Origin: Marinilabiliaceae bacterium
GTDB taxonomy: Bacteria; Bacteroidota; Bacteroidia; Bacteroidales; Marinilabiliaceae
Assembly (NCBI GenBank): GCA_027010905.1
Contig: JALVBA010000207.1
Location: forward strand, 1-8,008
Reading direction: 5' to 3'
DNA length: 8,008 bases
In this document: piece by piece, positions 7,048-8,008 of the stretch
How positions within the stretch are numbered: the stretch's first letter is position 1
Layout: every line of letters starts with the position of its first letter
Notes under the pieces: model-generated
The model's database searches: none
What the model saw: the letters and a program-made list of their open reading frames with translations, nothing else
Told to the model about the DNA's origin: nothing
Program-made: the position numbers and the translations under genes

Positions 7048-7893
7048 ATGAATCACATTAAAGCAATCTTCACTCTGACACCAAATATCTCAGAGGCAAG
7101 TGAAATACTAATTGCACATCTGGGAGATATTGGATATGAGAGCTTTGTTATTTCAGATTCCGGTTTTGAAGCGTATATTCCGGAAAAAGATTTTTACGAA
7201 TCTCTGTTAAGAGAGCTCTCAACACCCTTCACTAACGTGAAGATTAATTTCAGTTACGAAACAATACCCGATCAAAACTGGAATAAGACATGGGAGGAAA
7301 ACTTCTTTGAGCCAATCACCATTGGTAATGATGTAATGATAAGAAGTTCATTTCATAAAAAAAACAGGAATGTAAAACACGATATAGTCATCAATCCAAA
7401 GATGGCATTTGGTACAGGCCATCACGAAACAACGGAGCTAATGATTAAGTATATCCTTGAGCTTGAGTTGGAAGGCAAAAGCATTCTGGATATGGGGTGT
7501 GGCACCGGTATTTTAGGTATACTTTGCTCGAAACGCGGTGCCGGAAACATAACAGGCATCGACATTGAGGAGTGGGCATATAACAATGCAATCGAGAACT
7601 GTAAGATAAACTCTGTGAACAATATGACGGTAATACATGGAGATGCCGGTAAAATTGATAAAAAATCCTTTGATATTATTTTAGCAAATATCAATAGAAA
7701 TATACTTCTTAAAGACATCACAAAATACTCTGAAGCACTTGATTCTAAAGGAGTGTTGATACTTAGCGGCTTCTATCAAGCAGATCATGAAACAGTAAGT
7801 AGCGAAGTTAAAAAACAGGGATTAATATTTATTTGCTCAAAAAGTGATAACAATTGGCTAGCTTCCTCGTATAGAAAAGAGAAATATTTTTAA
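7048..7893 (+). CDS. prmA: ribosomal protein L11 methyltransferase
   Basis: PrmA transfers methyl groups from S-adenosylmethionine to ribosomal protein L11 in the cytoplasm. The 281-residue product has an N-terminal substrate-recognition region and a Rossmann-fold methyltransferase domain. Diagnostic sequences are NPKMAFGTGHHETT (116-129), the SAM-binding LDMGCGTGILG (147-157), the acidic GIDIEEWA segment after the next strand, and FDIILANINRNIL (208-220). Family length is similar (E. coli 293). I chose the ATG at 7048. An upstream in-frame ATG at 6973 would overlap the end of sucB by 65 bp and add 25 non-homologous residues, whereas 7048 leaves a 10-nt gap and gives a family-like start. The close spacing suggests co-transcription with sucB. 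Its link to the TCA-cycle genes appears to be positional only. Confidence 0.96.
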   Translation: MNHIKAIFTLTPNISEASEILIAHLGDIGYESFVISDSGFEAYIPEKDFYESLLRELSTPFTNVKINFSYETIPDQNWNKTWEENFFEPITIGNDVMIRSSFHKKNRNVKHDIVINPKMAFGTGHHETTELMIKYILELELEGKSILDMGCGTGILGILCSKRGAGNITGIDIEEWAYNNAIENCKINSVNNMTVIHGDAGKIDKKSFDIILANINRNILLKDITKYSEALDSKGVLILSGFYQADHETVSSEVKKQGLIFICSKSDNNWLASSYRKEKYF

Positions 7894-7925
7894 TCAACTA
7901 AAGTTTTTACTAACATTGTCAGTAG

Positions 7926-8008
7926 ATGATAAAACGTTTACTTATATTTTTTCTATATATCTCTGTCTCTATTACCGGGTATTCGCAGGTTCACAAATTT
8001 ACTAAAGA
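7926..8008 (+). CDS. start of a probable exported protein (partial, runs off window)
   Basis: An ATG 32 bp after the prmA stop opens a frame of 27 complete codons reaching the window edge. An in-frame TAG immediately upstream (7923-7925) fixes this as the first possible ATG. The N-terminus, MIKRLLIFFLYISVSITGYSQ, has a positive Lys-Arg start, a hydrophobic stretch and a polar end around YSQ, like a Sec signal peptide of Bacteroidota exported proteins. There is no lipobox cysteine in the visible part. The product cannot be identified from what remains. It lies in the same direction as prmA and could be in the same transcript. Confidence 0.6.
   Translation, partial: MIKRLLIFFLYISVSITGYSQVHKFTK

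Overview
The window reads as chromosomal DNA of a Bacteroidota bacterium, probably a Bacteroidales/Marinilabiliales-type lineage. Three things point there. The proteins have Bacteroidota-style sequences. The starts are preceded by A/T-rich stretches rather than Shine-Dalgarno sites. The low-GC spacer carries short heptameric repeats. The assignment is by eye, without database comparison.

Layout. Positions 1-2668 (minus strand) hold 889 codons of an AddB-like PD-(D/E)XK nuclease whose C-terminus lies beyond position 1. Only 44 bp separates its start codon from that of sucA (2713-5535, plus strand), the E1 component of 2-oxoglutarate dehydrogenase. A 245-bp repeat-filled spacer follows, with two heptamer arrays, a small hairpin element interrupting one of them, and a second hairpin. 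Next come sucB/odhB (5781-7037, the E2 succinyltransferase) and, 10 nt later, prmA (7048-7893, ribosomal protein L11 methyltransferase). At 7926 a further plus-strand gene begins with a probable signal peptide and runs off the window.

SucA and SucB are consecutive enzymes of one complex. SucA decarboxylates 2-oxoglutarate on thiamine diphosphate and passes the succinyl group to the lipoyl-lysine of SucB, which transfers it to CoA. The third component (E3, lipoamide dehydrogenase) is not here. PrmA is probably a co-transcribed passenger with a ribosome-modification role. The nuclease is a separate, divergent DNA-repair gene.

I see no convincing undescribed multi-gene system. The parts worth a second look are the layered repeat structure in the sucA-sucB spacer, a four-cysteine tail on SucA, and a shortened subunit-binding domain in SucB. 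There is no gene-free stretch above 300 bp.
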